A stretch of 64,000 nucleotides of DNA from Methanosphaera sp. (GTDB taxonomy: Archaea; Methanobacteriota; Methanobacteria; Methanobacteriales; Methanobacteriaceae): positions 1 to 64,000 of the forward strand of contig JAFRKG010000066.1 of the NCBI GenBank assembly GCA_017431845.1, read 5' to 3'. Below are positions 29,224 to 39,283 of this stretch, one piece after another. Position 1 is the stretch's first letter; the number at the start of each line of letters is the position of its first letter. Under the pieces are notes generated by a model. That model was not told the origin of the DNA. It saw nothing but the letters and a program-made list of their open reading frames with translations, and ran no database searches. Made by a program: the position numbers and the translations under genes.

Positions 29224-30507
29224 ATGTCCCGTTTGATTGATGAAATTAATGATAATATTATAGAAATTGATGATGAAGTTTCCACTGAATATGAAATTAC
29301 TTCTATTTTAAAGAAACATCCTAAGGATACCTTAGTTTTTACTAATGTTAAAGGTTCTGATATGAATATCATATCTGGTATTTGTAATACGAGAGAAAAG
29401 ATTGCTAATTCAATTAATACTAGTGTGGATAAAATTACTGAAAATATTATTGATGCTACAGGTAATCCTACTAAAATTAGTGATGTTAAAAATTTTGATG
29501 ATGTTTATCCAAATAATGAAGATGCTGATCTTAGTAAACTTCCTATCCTGAAACATTATCCTAAGGATAAGGGTAAATATATTACTGCCGGAATTGTTAT
29601 TGCTAAGGATCCGGATACTGGATTGACTAATGCTTCTATTCATAGAATGTTGGTTCATTCAGATACTGAGTTAGGTATTAGGATTGTTCCTAGACAGTTA
29701 TATACTTATTATAAGAGAGCTGAAGAGTTAGGTAAACCTTTGGAGGTTGCTATTGCTATTGGTCTGAATCCTTCTACTTTACTTGCTAGTACTACCAGTA
29801 TTCCTATTTCTGAAAATGAGTTGGAGGTTGCTAATACTTTCCAAGATGGTAATTTAACTTTAGTTAAATGTGAAAGTGTTGATATTGAAGCTCCTGAGTG
29901 TGAGATTTTACTTGAAGGTAGGATTTTGCCTAATGTGAGAAAAAGTGAAGGTCCTTTTGTTGATTTAACTGATACTTATGATAAAATTAGGGATGAACCT
30001 GTTATAGAATTAAGTAGGATGCATTATAAAGATGATCCATATTATCATGCAATTCTTCCTGCGGGTAATGAACATAAGTTGTTACAGGGCTTGCCACAGG
30101 AGCCACGTATTTATAATAGTGTTAAGAATACTTTGCCAACTGTGCAGAATGTTGTTTTAACTGAGGGTGGTTGTTGTTGGTTACATGCTGTGGTATCTAT
30201 TAAGAAACAAACTGAGGGTGATGCTAAAAATGTTATGATGGCTGCATTATCTGCTCATCCTTCATTGAAACATTGTGTTATTGTTGATGAGGATATTAAT
30301 ATTTTTGATCCTGTTGATGTGGAGTATGCTATTAGTACTCGTGTTAAGGGTGATGATGATATTTTCATTATTCCTAAAGCTAGGGGGTCATCATTAGATC
30401 CTGTTGCTGAAATTGATGGTACTACTACAAAAATTGGTGTTGATGCTACCAAATCGTTCCATAATTTAGATGATTATGAAAGAGTGAGTTTTACTCTTGA
30501 TGATTAA
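29224..30507 (+). CDS. UbiD-family prenylated-FMN decarboxylase
   Basis: Full-length (427) UbiD fold: [32 protein letters not shown], the [12 protein letters not shown] segment holding the catalytic acid, and ARGSSLDP near the end. These enzymes need prenylated FMN made by UbiX. In archaea with the modified mevalonate route, a UbiD relative decarboxylates trans-anhydromevalonate 5-phosphate to isopentenyl phosphate. Conserved single-copy archaeal UbiD proteins of this size are candidates, so I infer that role. GAGGAGAATAGAT precedes the ATG. It is in one operon with purE. Confidence 0.82.
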   Translation: MSRLIDEINDNIIEIDDEVSTEYEITSILKKHPKDTLVFTNVKGSDMNIISGICNTREKIANSINTSVDKITENIIDATGNPTKISDVKNFDDVYPNNEDADLSKLPILKHYPKDKGKYITAGIVIAKDPDTGLTNASIHRMLVHSDTELGIRIVPRQLYTYYKRAEELGKPLEVAIAIGLNPSTLLASTTSIPISENELEVANTFQDGNLTLVKCESVDIEAPECEILLEGRILPNVRKSEGPFVDLTDTYDKIRDEPVIELSRMHYKDDPYYHAILPAGNEHKLLQGLPQEPRIYNSVKNTLPTVQNVVLTEGGCCWLHAVVSIKKQTEGDAKNVMMAALSAHPSLKHCVIVDEDINIFDPVDVEYAISTRVKGDDDIFIIPKARGSSLDPVAEIDGTTTKIGVDATKSFHNLDDYERVSFTLDD

Positions 30508-30987
30508 GGGTGTAGTGTTTCTTTTTTGTTGTGAAGTTACACTTGCAATATATGTCTGAAATTTTTTATAGAATAGGGGAGTAAGTATCCCTAGTTAAAA
30601 AACATCTAATAATATTACATTAATGGTGATAACAAAACAATTTTCGGGATACTTAACTTTATATGTAATATCATTATTTTTTCCATTTTTCTACTTTTTT
30701 TGAAAATTATTGAACTATTTGAATATATTTAACTAACTACTTTGACTATTTTTAAGAGGTTTTTATGGTATGTTTTTTAACTTAATACAAAAATACAATA
30801 TATGATACAATATTTAAACATTAAAAACAAAAAATACTGAAAAATTAAAAAATGTTTAAAATATTTGTACCATAAACAATAATATACACAACATTATATT
30901 TAAACATTTCTAAAAAAAAATAACTAAAAAATAAAAAATATACAAAAAATAACTAAAAAAATAGAAAACATTAAAAAAAATAGAAAA
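30508..30987. other. 480-bp intergenic stretch between convergent genes
   Basis: No gene is seen. It lies between the 3' ends of the UbiD-family gene and the glycosyltransferase. It holds the first copy of a 24-nt motif (30537-30560), a 10-bp inverted repeat (30582-30591 with 30646-30655), and an A/T-rich tract in which ATATTTAAACATT and its near reverse complement recur. Confidence 0.6.
30537..30560 (+). repeat. Dispersed 24-nt motif, copy 1
   Basis: It begins TTACACTTGCAATATATG and matches 42434-42457 at 22 of 24 positions; both copies are followed by a T-rich run. This copy is 30 bp after the UbiD-family stop codon. Confidence 0.6.
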
Positions 30988-32766
30988 TTAAATATTAATA
31001 TTTAAAAATCTGAACTTGGAAGATGAATCAGCAAACAAATTAGTTGAATTAGCATCAGCACTTTCCACCACAACCTCTACATATTGACCATCACATGTAC
31101 CATTATACAATAAGCCATGACTAGAAGAGTTCAAATCAAAACTATCCACTGTCTCATTATTAACACTGAAAAGATAAGTTCCATTCACAAAAGAACCCGT
31201 TACCTGAGCAACCTTAGTATTATTAACATAAACCGATAAAATCTTAGCAGATCTAGCCTGAGTAGTAATCTGAGAAACAACATTTACACTAGTATTATTA
31301 ATAATATCCAATTTAGTTTGATTACCATCAGCTTCAATATTAGCAACTTCATCATCATGAATATTACGGACAAGATAAGTATTTTCAAACAAACCCCTTA
31401 AATCACTATCCCTCACAACAGTTTCAGTAGCAATATCCAAGACTTTCCTTGGATCCTCAGAAATCCTGATTAAATCATTTTCAGTACCAACAGGCTGTTC
31501 CAACTGATAAGACTTACCATCAATATACATAAAATCACCATAATGCGCCTGTAACGTATTAAGAGCAGAATTTGATAAACGAATAAGATGCTGTTCATTT
31601 TCAAGAGCACTTTCAACAGTATACGGACCCCTTACATCAACACTACTCCTAGGTTGACTAACAGTTGAAATCACAAGATTCTTACTGGCTGGTTCAATAG
31701 AAATTTCATTAGAAGAAATGTTAACAGAACCCAATAATGAAACTACAATAGCAAATAATATAATCACAGATATAACAACCGGAAAATGCATACGCATAAA
31801 CGATTTAAAAATCTGTAACGTAGGAATTTTAGTCTGCTTATACATTCTAAAAGACATTCGAATAATCTTAAAAATATAAAACAATGAAATAAACAATCCT
31901 AACAAAATTACTAGAGCAGAAACAAGAGTACCCATATATTTAATAAAAAATAATCCGAATATACCGAATGTAATAAGAGACAAACCCATTATTTCCATTC
32001 TTATAGCATTACCTAAATCATCAACCAAAGTTAATCTACCATAACTGATAGCACGATCAACAATAGTTCTAACTACCTCATTAGCCATTATATTAAGTTC
32101 TTGAAGGGTTGACATTTCATGAACCATATTACCTATATCAACCTCTTCAATCCTCATACCCTGTGCATCAGCATCCAATACAATACCTATATCTACACCA
32201 TAATCATGCTCTAAGTCAATCTTATCTAAAAAACTTTTTATTGCAGCAAATTGACCACTTAATGGTTGATCAAAATTTAATTCTGGAAAAAAGAATTGTA
32301 ATAAAGGTTTTGCTGTTAATTCTGTTACCCTACCTGCTTCTCGTTTAAATTTTGTTTTAGTGATATCGGCATTACCTTCAAGTATAGGTTTAATTATAGC
32401 TTCAACTTGATACTGATTAATTTCAGATAAATCTGCATCTAAAAAAAGAACTATTTCATTTGTTACTTTTTTAAGTCCTGTTTTCATTGCAGAACCTTTG
32501 CCCTTATTTTTTTCATGCTTCAATAGTATGACATCATTAAATTTAGAAACTATTTTTGATGTGTTATCCGTTGATCCATCATCAACAACTATTATCTGAG
32601 TTATTTCACTTACTTTTTTCACTGTTTCTAAAACATGACCTATTGATTTTTCTTCATTAAATGCAGGGATTACAATAGAAACTGTTTTATTAACATAACT
32701 TTTAGAGTTGTTAAAAAAAAGTAATGAAGCCAAAATAATTATTATAAATGGCAGTATTTGAAACAT
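30988..32766 (-). CDS. Membrane glycosyltransferase family 2 with extracellular C-terminal domain
   Basis: After an N-terminal span, a GT-A domain (about 25-250) shows VSIVIPAFNEEKSIG, VVDDGSTDNT and LDADLSE (metal-binding acidic motif). Spans near 265-285, 290-315 and 345-365 follow, and then about 220 residues rich in N-glycosylation sequons that should lie outside the cell. The GT resembles enzymes that use prenol phosphates or make glucosyl glycerate-type products; the outer domain is not recognised. It is likely to act in envelope glycan assembly. Confidence 0.75.
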   Translation of the reverse strand: MFQILPFIIIILASLLFFNNSKSYVNKTVSIVIPAFNEEKSIGHVLETVKKVSEITQIIVVDDGSTDNTSKIVSKFNDVILLKHEKNKGKGSAMKTGLKKVTNEIVLFLDADLSEINQYQVEAIIKPILEGNADITKTKFKREAGRVTELTAKPLLQFFFPELNFDQPLSGQFAAIKSFLDKIDLEHDYGVDIGIVLDADAQGMRIEEVDIGNMVHEMSTLQELNIMANEVVRTIVDRAISYGRLTLVDDLGNAIRMEIMGLSLITFGIFGLFFIKYMGTLVSALVILLGLFISLFYIFKIIRMSFRMYKQTKIPTLQIFKSFMRMHFPVVISVIILFAIVVSLLGSVNISSNEISIEPASKNLVISTVSQPRSSVDVRGPYTVESALENEQHLIRLSNSALNTLQAHYGDFMYIDGKSYQLEQPVGTENDLIRISEDPRKVLDIATETVVRDSDLRGLFENTYLVRNIHDDEVANIEADGNQTKLDIINNTSVNVVSQITTQARSAKILSVYVNNTKVAQVTGSFVNGTYLFSVNNETVDSFDLNSSSHGLLYNGTCDGQYVEVVVESADANSTNLFADSSSKFRFLNINI

Positions 32767-32985
32767 GAAATCTCCTTAATTTTTTGTAAATTTTTTAACT
32801 ATTATTAAAGTATATAAATTATACTATAAAATAGTTTATCTCCAAATGAAAAAAGTTATCAACAGAATACATATAAATTAAATCCTAAATAAGATATGTT
32901 TAAGAAAGTGAAATCATAGTAGTAACCATAAAGTATAAAAAGGATGAATGCTATACCCTAATCATAGTAACATAAGTTTTATTAG

Positions 32986-33060
32986 GGGCCTGTAGCCTAG
33001 CCTGGATAGGGCGCGGGACTTCTAATCCCGAGGCCGTGGGTTCAACTCCCACCAGGTCCG
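32986..33060 (+). tRNA. tRNA-Arg (TCT)
   Basis: A 75-nt cloverleaf: acceptor GGGCCTG/CAGGTCC with discriminator G, anticodon stem CGGGA/TCCCG, loop CTTCTAA with anticodon TCT at 33021-33023, T-arm GTGGG-TTCAACT-CCCAC. No CCA is encoded. Its 5' half is nearly identical to the next tRNA. Confidence 0.95.
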
Positions 33061-33137
33061 CTCATATTAACTTAATAACTATTTTTAAAAACATAATTTA
33101 CTTAAATTATTATAATTAATATAAATATATTAGATAT

Positions 33138-33212
33138 GGGTTTGTAGCCTAGCCTGGATAGGGCATCAGACTCCTAATCTGAAGATCGGGGGTTCGAATC
33201 CCCCCAAATCCG
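33138..33212 (+). tRNA. tRNA-Arg (CCT)
   Basis: A 75-nt cloverleaf: acceptor GGGTTTG/CAAATCC with discriminator G, anticodon stem TCAGA/TCTGA, loop CTCCTAA with anticodon CCT at 33173-33175, T-arm GGGGG-TTCGAAT-CCCCC. It shares the D-arm region TAGCCTAGCCTGGATAGGGC with the preceding tRNA-Arg, so the pair probably arose by duplication. Confidence 0.95.
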
Positions 33213-33298
33213 TATTAAATAATAAAAGTCTGATAAAAAAAGAATAGCTAATTTTAAAAAGAGATGTTTAAAAAGAGAAAAATATTATTAGAACATAC

Positions 33299-33388
33299 TT
33301 ACTCTATTGAACGTCCTAATAAATGACCGATTAATGTAATTATAATCATTGCAACTATAATTAATGCAACTATTGGTACAAAATCCAT
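33299..33388 (-). CDS. 29-residue membrane microprotein
   Basis: It starts MDFVPIVALIIVAMIIITLI and ends HLLGRSIE. GAGGT lies six bases before the ATG, an unusually good ribosome site for so short a frame. It is a single hydrophobic helix with a short polar tail. No family is recognised. It is on the opposite strand to the tRNA-Arg pair. Confidence 0.6.
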   Translation of the reverse strand: MDFVPIVALIIVAMIIITLIGHLLGRSIE

Positions 33389-33493
33389 AATATTACCTCG
33401 ATTTTATTAAATCCTTGAAAGTTTATAATCAAATATTTAATAATAATAGTATATATTTTTTATTAAATTAAATAAGCGATTTAAACCATTATT

Positions 33494-33529
33494 AAAAAAA
33501 AGGTTTTGAGAAAAAAATTAATCTCAACC
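33494..33529 (-). terminator. Hairpin plus T-run after the Ser-rich surface gene
   Basis: On the minus strand, GGTTGAGA pairs with TCTCAAAACC (two-base bulge) and is followed by seven Ts. It lies about 70 bp past the stop of the Ser-rich gene. A perfect palindrome, TGTCAATTGACA (33534-33545), sits between the two. Confidence 0.4.
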
Positions 33530-33596
33530 ATTTTGTCAATTGACATTTTGTCTTAATTGTCTTATACTTTGTAGTACTACCTAAAATTATACATGA

Positions 33597-34646
33597 TTAA
33601 TTGACCCTACTAGGATCAACATCTTTTCCTTGATAATCCCCATTAACATCAATTAAATACCATTGACCATATTCATCACTGTTTTTATTAATGTTAATAA
33701 ATAAAGTTCCAACCAATGCATTATTATCAGAATTATAAACTTTTACAGAATATAATCCATTTTCATCTACTGAACATGATTCCCTATCAGCATAAATTCC
33801 AAATGCAAAGTTGCTTCGTGCACCTTGAACTACTGAATTAACTTCAGACCAGGTATTATCATCCACAGATGAATCAGTTACAACTTCATCTCCTTCAGGA
33901 CTATCATTTCCAGAAGATGATGAGGAACCGTTAGCGTTTGAATCAGTACCAGTAGAAGAACTACCATTAGTACTTGAATCAGTACCAGTAGAAGAACTAC
34001 CATTAGTACTTGAATCAGTACCAGTAGAAGAACTACCATTAGTACTTGAATCAGCACCTGTAGAAGAACTACCCTCAGTATTTGAATTAGCACCTGTAGA
34101 AGAACTACCATTAGTACTTGAACCACTATTAGCAGAAGAACTATCACTAGTTGAAGTACTGACTGATGAAGCACTTCCAGAATCTGATGATGAGGAACCT
34201 GAATTACCAGCATTATCACTGCTAGAAGAGGAACCTGAATCAGAACTGCTTGAAGCTGATTCACTATTTGTAGCTGAGCTAGGTATAGTTACAGGATTTT
34301 CTGAGTTTACTACGCTACTTTGGGATGTAGCACCTGCTGCTGAACTATCAGGTTGTGTATTCTCAGATTGTTGCTGAGCCTGTTGCTGAGCTTTTGCTTC
34401 ATCTTTAGCTTGTTGAGCCTGAGCTTCTGCTTGAGCTTGTTGTTTAGCTTGAGTGTTAGCATCTGTTTGAGCTTTTTGTTGACTTTCTTCTGGTGCTGTT
34501 AAAACCTCTGTTACTGGTGTATCTTCAGTATTTACACTGGCAAGAGGATTTAATATTTCTTGACCAGGATTGATTTGATAGGTAGCTGCCACAATACCTA
34601 TAAGAGCTACTATTAAGACGGACAATATAATTTTTTTATCCATCAT
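33597..34646 (-). CDS. Ser-rich repeat surface protein
   Basis: A signal or anchor helix (about residues 5-22) is followed by an Ala/Gln-rich, probably helical stretch (about 50-100). Next comes a long low-complexity Ser/Gly/Thr/Asn region containing six 12-residue units of the type SSTNGSSSTGTD, then a folded-looking C-terminal domain of about 95 residues with one Cys. It looks like a stalked cell-surface protein with an exposed C-terminal domain. AGGTGA precedes two adjacent ATGs; either could start it. Confidence 0.7.
   Translation of the reverse strand: MMDKKIILSVLIVALIGIVAATYQINPGQEILNPLASVNTEDTPVTEVLTAPEESQQKAQTDANTQAKQQAQAEAQAQQAKDEAKAQQQAQQQSENTQPDSSAAGATSQSSVVNSENPVTIPSSATNSESASSSSDSGSSSSSDNAGNSGSSSSDSGSASSVSTSTSDSSSANSGSSTNGSSSTGANSNTEGSSSTGADSSTNGSSSTGTDSSTNGSSSTGTDSSTNGSSSTGTDSNANGSSSSSGNDSPEGDEVVTDSSVDDNTWSEVNSVVQGARSNFAFGIYADRESCSVDENGLYSVKVYNSDNNALVGTLFININKNSDEYGQWYLIDVNGDYQGKDVDPSRVN
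33925..34140 (-). repeat. Six tandem 36-bp coding repeats
   Basis: Units begin at 33925, 33961, 33997, 34033, 34069 and 34105; those at 33961 and 33997 are identical. They encode the Ser/Thr/Asn/Gly-rich 12-residue unit of the surface protein. Recent identity suggests that copy number may vary between strains. Confidence 0.85.
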
Positions 34647-34752
34647 TTCACCTTATTGATTATTTGTTAGCAGAACACTATGTGTTAAATAATTGTCTAT
34701 TATATAACGTTTTATAATATATTATATATTATTAGAAAGTATATAAGATTTT

Positions 34753-35259
34753 TTAATCAATTTTATTAAATTCAGGTATTGCTTTAGTTTTCGTAATATC
34801 TGTGATAATAGTTCTAGTTTTATGTTTTTCTGGGTTTTCTACTTGATTAAGTAGTTCTTCAGCATATTTTAGAGCATTTTTATATTTTGTTATTGCGGTT
34901 TTTAAATCATCAATTGCATCTGGATCTCCCATGTATAATCTTTCTTCTATATTGAATAATTCTGTGAATTCTTCACCCATCATATGCATATTGATTGAAT
35001 CGGGTTTGATGAAAATTTTTATTTCAATGTCTTGTGTTATTTCATAGTATTTTCTTGGTCTTCCTCTTTCTATTTTTTGGAATGATGGATATATTAATCC
35101 TAATTCTTCCATTGCTTTAAGATGTCCAATAATTGCTTTTTGTCCTACGTTTAGTTGTTGTGATATTTGACTTACAAATCTTGGTTCTTCTGTTAGTAAT
35201 GCAAGTATATCACGTCGTGTTTTACATCCGATTACATCAAGAACAGCTTCTAAATCCAT
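34753..35259 (-). CDS. ArsR-type winged-helix regulator beside the heat-shock genes
   Basis: A winged helix-turn-helix occupies about residues 1-80 ([48 protein letters not shown], then a basic wing, GRPRKYYEI). The remainder is a helical, probably dimerising domain. It is transcribed away from grpE-dnaK-dnaJ across a 229-bp gap containing a palindrome. I infer that it represses the chaperone genes and itself; related archaeal regulators (HSR1, Phr) do so. Confidence 0.8.
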   Translation of the reverse strand: MDLEAVLDVIGCKTRRDILALLTEEPRFVSQISQQLNVGQKAIIGHLKAMEELGLIYPSFQKIERGRPRKYYEITQDIEIKIFIKPDSINMHMMGEEFTELFNIEERLYMGDPDAIDDLKTAITKYKNALKYAEELLNQVENPEKHKTRTIITDITKTKAIPEFNKID

Positions 35260-35323
35260 AGTATCACCTTCGATTTTTAATTGAAACTTCTGTATAATAT
35301 TATATTGACTACAATATATAAAT

Positions 35324-35338
35324 GTTACCTAAGGTAAC
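35324..35338. promoter_or_regulatory. Palindromic operator candidate between HTH gene and grpE
   Basis: GTTACCT-A-AGGTAAC is a perfect 7+7 palindrome located between divergent promoters: a TATA-like TATATAAA at 35315-35322 and TTTAAATA at 35354-35361. GTTAAC at 35349-35354 may be a second half-site. Its location suits binding by the adjacent ArsR-type regulator. Confidence 0.5.
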
Positions 35339-35488
35339 TAAAATACCGTTAACTTTAAATACTTAAAAATTTAATCTATAATTAACAAAAAATACTTTTA
35401 TAACTTAGGGTTACTATAATAGTTTAAGCCCTTAAATCTAATAAAATAATAAAAAAAATTATATGATAAAACAAATAAGGGTGAATAA

Positions 35489-36034
35489 ATGAGCGAAGAA
35501 AAAAAAATAGAAAAAGAAGAAATCGAAAAAACAACAGAAAACACCGAAGAACCAACAGAAGAAACACAAGAAGAAACAGAAGAACCAACAGAAGAAGACA
35601 TAATCCAACAACAAGAAGAAACAATACAACAATACAAAGACAAACTACAAAGAATACATGCAGACTTCGAAAACTACAAAAAAAGATCAGAAAAAGAAAG
35701 ATTAGAATTCGTAAAATATGCCAATGAAGGACTAATACTAAAAGTACTGGAGGCCTACGAAGATTTAGAAAGAGCACTAGAAGTCAAAGAAGACAAAAAC
35801 CTAAGAGAAGGCGTAGAACTAATATACAAAAAAATGACCAAAATCTTAGAAGAAGAAGGTGTAGAACCAATAGAAACAGAACACCAAAAATTTGACCCAT
35901 TCAAACACGAAGCTCTAATGACAGAAAACAACGAAAACTACGAAAACAATGAAATAATACAAGACCTACAAAAAGGTTACACTCTAAACTCAAAAGTAAT
36001 ACGTTACTCTAAAGTAAAAGTATGTAAAAAATAA
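35489..36034 (+). CDS. grpE: Nucleotide exchange factor GrpE
   Basis: GrpE releases ADP from DnaK. The 181 residues comprise a very acidic Glu/Thr-rich tail (1-45), a long coiled coil through [30 protein letters not shown], and a C-terminal beta domain ending [19 protein letters not shown], the family signature. GGGTGA precedes the ATG. dnaK follows after about 50 bp. The bacterial DnaK system in archaea is an old lateral acquisition. Confidence 0.95.
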   Translation: MSEEKKIEKEEIEKTTENTEEPTEETQEETEEPTEEDIIQQQEETIQQYKDKLQRIHADFENYKKRSEKERLEFVKYANEGLILKVLEAYEDLERALEVKEDKNLREGVELIYKKMTKILEEEGVEPIETEHQKFDPFKHEALMTENNENYENNEIIQDLQKGYTLNSKVIRYSKVKVCKK

Positions 36035-36084
36035 TAACAATTACGATAATTAATAATTAAAAAAAAAAATATAAGGTGATATTT

Positions 36085-37944
36085 ATGGCAGAAGAAAAAG
36101 TAATCGGAATAGACTTAGGAACAAGTAACTCAGCAGCAGCTGCACTAATCGGAGGAAAACCAACAATCATACCAAGTGCAGAAGGAGCAACACAATACGG
36201 AAAATCATTCCCAAGTTACGTAGCATTCACAGATGACGGAGAAGTACTAGTAGGAGAACCTGCAAGAAGACAAGCAGTAACAAACCCAGAAAACACCATA
36301 AGTGCAATCAAAAGACACATGGGATCAGACTACAAAGTAAACATCAAAGGAAAAGAATACACACCACAAGAAATATCAGCATTAATCCTACAAAAAATCA
36401 AAAAAGATGCAGAAGCATTCCTCGGAGAACCAGTACAAAAAGCAGTAATCACAGTACCAGCATACTTTGACGACAACCAAAGGACCGCAACAAAAGATGC
36501 AGGAAAAATAGCAGGACTAGAAGTATTAAGATTAGTAAACGAACCTACCGCAGCAAGCCTAGCATACGGATTAGATAAAACTGACGAAGAAGACGTTAAC
36601 ATATTAGTATTCGACTTAGGTGGAGGTACGTTAGACGTAACCATCATGGAATTCGGAGACGGTATCTTTGAAGTAAAATCAACAAGCGGAGACACAAACC
36701 TCGGTGGAACCGACATGGATACAGCTCTAATGAAATACTTAGCAGAAGAATTCAAAAAAGAAAATGGCGTTGACTTATTAAACGATGACCAAGCAGCACA
36801 AAGACTTAGAGAAGCAGCAGAAAAAGCAAAAATTGAATTATCAACAACACTAACAACAGACATTAACTTACCATTCATTACAGCAACACAAGCAGGACCA
36901 TTACACTTAAACATGACCCTAACCAGAGCAAAACTAGAAGAATTAGTAGACGGCATTGTACAAAAATGTGGAGCACCAATCAAACAAGCAATAAGCGATG
37001 CAAAAATGGCAAACGGAGACATTGACAAAATCATCCTAGTAGGTGGACCTACAAGAATGCCAATCATCCAAAAATACGTAGAAGACTTTGTTGGTCAAAA
37101 AGTAGAAAGAGGAATTGACCCAATGGAATGTGTAGCATCCGGAGCATCCATCCAAGGAGGAGTATTAGCAGGAGAAATCGATGACCTCGTATTATTAGAT
37201 GTAACACCACTATCCCTAGGTATTGAAACCATGGGAGGAGTAGCAACAAAACTCATCGAAAGAAACACAACCATACCAACCAAAAAAAGTCAAATATTCA
37301 CAACAGCAGCAGATGGCCAGACAAGCGTAGACATACATGTTGTACAAGGGGAAAGACCAATGGCAAACGACAACACAACCCTTGGCAGATTCCAACTAGT
37401 AGGTATTCCATCAGCACCAAGAGGAACACCACAAATAGAAGTAACATTCGATATTGATGCAAACGGTATAATCAACGTATCTGCAAAAGACAAAGGAACA
37501 GGTAAAGAACAACAAATTACCATCACATCATCCAACAAACTATCCGATGAAGAAATAGAACAAAAAGTAAAAGAAGCAGAAGCACACGCTGAAGAAGACA
37601 AAAAACGTCAAGAAGAAATTGAAATCAGAAACAATGCTGACTCATTAGTATACACTACTGACAAAACTTTAGAAGAACTTAAAGAACAATTATCTGAAGA
37701 CAAACAAAAATTACTCAAAGATCAACAAGCAGAACTTAAAGACGCAATAGAAAAAGATGACATTGATTTAATTAAAGAAAAATCAGAACAATTAGATAAA
37801 ACCATCCAAGAAATTGGAGCAGAAATTTATCAACAAGCTGCTCAAGCTGCTCAAGCTCAACAACAAGCAGAACAAGATAATGCTAACAACCAACAACCAA
37901 CAGATGATGATGACACCATTGATGTTGACTTTGAAAAAAAATAA
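36085..37944 (+). CDS. dnaK: Chaperone DnaK (Hsp70)
   Basis: ATP-driven chaperone. The actin-like ATPase domain opens [16 protein letters not shown] and includes [17 protein letters not shown] and VGGPTRMP. A substrate domain (about 385-500) and a helical lid follow, and a Gln/Ala-rich tail ends in [13 protein letters not shown]. It is about 619 residues, normal size. The ATG at 36085 sits right after AGGTGAT; the GTG nine bases earlier is part of that ribosome site. Codons are uniformly A/C-ending at first, drifting to mixed near the end, as in highly expressed genes here. Confidence 0.97.
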   Translation: MAEEKVIGIDLGTSNSAAAALIGGKPTIIPSAEGATQYGKSFPSYVAFTDDGEVLVGEPARRQAVTNPENTISAIKRHMGSDYKVNIKGKEYTPQEISALILQKIKKDAEAFLGEPVQKAVITVPAYFDDNQRTATKDAGKIAGLEVLRLVNEPTAASLAYGLDKTDEEDVNILVFDLGGGTLDVTIMEFGDGIFEVKSTSGDTNLGGTDMDTALMKYLAEEFKKENGVDLLNDDQAAQRLREAAEKAKIELSTTLTTDINLPFITATQAGPLHLNMTLTRAKLEELVDGIVQKCGAPIKQAISDAKMANGDIDKIILVGGPTRMPIIQKYVEDFVGQKVERGIDPMECVASGASIQGGVLAGEIDDLVLLDVTPLSLGIETMGGVATKLIERNTTIPTKKSQIFTTAADGQTSVDIHVVQGERPMANDNTTLGRFQLVGIPSAPRGTPQIEVTFDIDANGIINVSAKDKGTGKEQQITITSSNKLSDEEIEQKVKEAEAHAEEDKKRQEEIEIRNNADSLVYTTDKTLEELKEQLSEDKQKLLKDQQAELKDAIEKDDIDLIKEKSEQLDKTIQEIGAEIYQQAAQAAQAQQQAEQDNANNQQPTDDDDTIDVDFEKK

Positions 37945-38003
37945 ATTAAACAATTAATTAATTAACTACAAAAACAATATATCCAATATAGACGTGAACT
38001 ATT

Positions 38004-38034
38004 ATAGTTAAGGAAAAAAATATTCCTTAACTAT
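38004..38034 (+). terminator. Perfect 12-bp hairpin with T-run between dnaK and dnaJ
   Basis: ATAGTTAAGGAA (38004-38015) and its exact complement (38023-38034) enclose a 7-nt loop and run into TTTTTTT. It resembles an intrinsic terminator and could lower dnaJ transcription relative to dnaK. Confidence 0.6.
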
Positions 38035-38064
38035 TTTTTTTATAAATTAAAAAGGGGAAAATCA

Positions 38065-39225
38065 ATGGCAGATAAACGAGACTATTATGATGTTTTAGGC
38101 GTTGATAAAAACGCTGACAAAAAAACCATTAAAAAAGCTTACAGAAAGCTTGCAATGAAATACCATCCAGATGTTAATAAGGATGACCCTAATGCTGAAG
38201 AAAAATTCAAAGAGTTAAGTGAAGCATACGGAGTATTATCTGATGATGAAAAAAGACAGAGATATGATCAGTTTGGTCACGCAGGAATGGATGGATTTAG
38301 CCAAGAAGACATATTCAACAACATAAACTTTGAAGACATATTCGGTAACTTCAGCTTTGGTGGAGGTCAAGGCGGATTTGGTAGCATTTTTGAAGATTTA
38401 TTCGGATTTGGAGGTGCACCAAACAGAAGAAATGACAGGGGCAGAGACATAGCACATACTATTGATATTACATTAGAAGAAGTTGCTAATAGTGTTTCAA
38501 AAGACTTGGATATTACTCACCTTAAAAGTTGTCCACACTGTCATGGAGAACGTTCAGAACCAGGTACTTCATCAAAAACATGTTCATCATGTAATGGTTC
38601 AGGACAAGTCAGACAAGTCCAGAACACACCCCTAGGACAATTTTCAACAGTATCCCCATGTCCTCAATGTAAAGGTGAAGGTAAAATTATTGAAACTCCT
38701 TGTACTGAATGTCATGGAAAAGGTTTAACCCGTACTACAAACAAGATATCAATACCTATTCCTGCTGGTGTTGAAACAGGCAGTAGGTTAAGAGTTGCAG
38801 GTGAAGGTGATGATGGCCTTAATGGTGCTCCTGCTGGAGATTTATACATTACCATTAATGTTTTACATCATGACTTATTTGAAAGAAATGGTCAGCATTT
38901 ATACTATGATTTAGATATAAGTTATGTGCAGGCTTGTCTGGGATCAGAAGTTGAAGTTCCTACAATAGATGGTGGTACTGCTACCGTTAAAATTCCTGCA
39001 GGTACTCAGACCGAATCAACATTTAAACTTAGAGGAGAAGGTATTAAACACGTGAACTGGTCCGGTAAAGGTAATTTATATGTTAAAGTTCATGTTGTTG
39101 TTCCTAAAAAGTTATCCGATAAACAAAGAGATTTACTTAAAGAATTTGCTGATGTTAGTGGAGAAGAAATTTCTCATGCTAAAACAGGCTTCTTTGATAA
39201 GGTTAAGGAGTCTTTAAATAAATAA
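38065..39225 (+). CDS. dnaJ: Co-chaperone DnaJ (Hsp40)
   Basis: DnaJ delivers substrates to DnaK and stimulates its ATPase. The J domain (1-70) has the HPD motif in KYHPDVNK. A Gly/Phe-rich linker ([20 protein letters not shown]) follows, then four zinc-binding repeats (CPHCHGER, slightly degenerate; [24 protein letters not shown]) and the C-terminal substrate domains. At 386 residues it is a full type I DnaJ. AAAGGGG precedes the ATG. Confidence 0.97.
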   Translation: MADKRDYYDVLGVDKNADKKTIKKAYRKLAMKYHPDVNKDDPNAEEKFKELSEAYGVLSDDEKRQRYDQFGHAGMDGFSQEDIFNNINFEDIFGNFSFGGGQGGFGSIFEDLFGFGGAPNRRNDRGRDIAHTIDITLEEVANSVSKDLDITHLKSCPHCHGERSEPGTSSKTCSSCNGSGQVRQVQNTPLGQFSTVSPCPQCKGEGKIIETPCTECHGKGLTRTTNKISIPIPAGVETGSRLRVAGEGDDGLNGAPAGDLYITINVLHHDLFERNGQHLYYDLDISYVQACLGSEVEVPTIDGGTATVKIPAGTQTESTFKLRGEGIKHVNWSGKGNLYVKVHVVVPKKLSDKQRDLLKEFADVSGEEISHAKTGFFDKVKESLNK

Positions 39226-39283
39226 TTTTCTTTGTTCCCCTTTCTAATTTTCTTTTATTCCTATTTTTCTTGATGTGATTGTT

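Noticed and set aside
30496-30550. TGATGA and CTGA 52 nt apart after the UbiD gene, suggesting a C/D guide RNA
   Set aside because: The TGATGA is the last codons and stop of the gene, no D'/C' pair is evident, and the second copy of the CTG-containing motif at 42434 lacks a box C.
33138-33212. tRNA-Gly (TCC)
   Set aside because: With a seven-base loop CTCCTAA the anticodon falls on CCT, giving tRNA-Arg.
33925-34140. Regular 36-bp direct repeats resembling a CRISPR array
   Set aside because: They have no unique spacers, are contiguous, and lie in frame inside a Ser-rich protein; no cas genes are present in the window.
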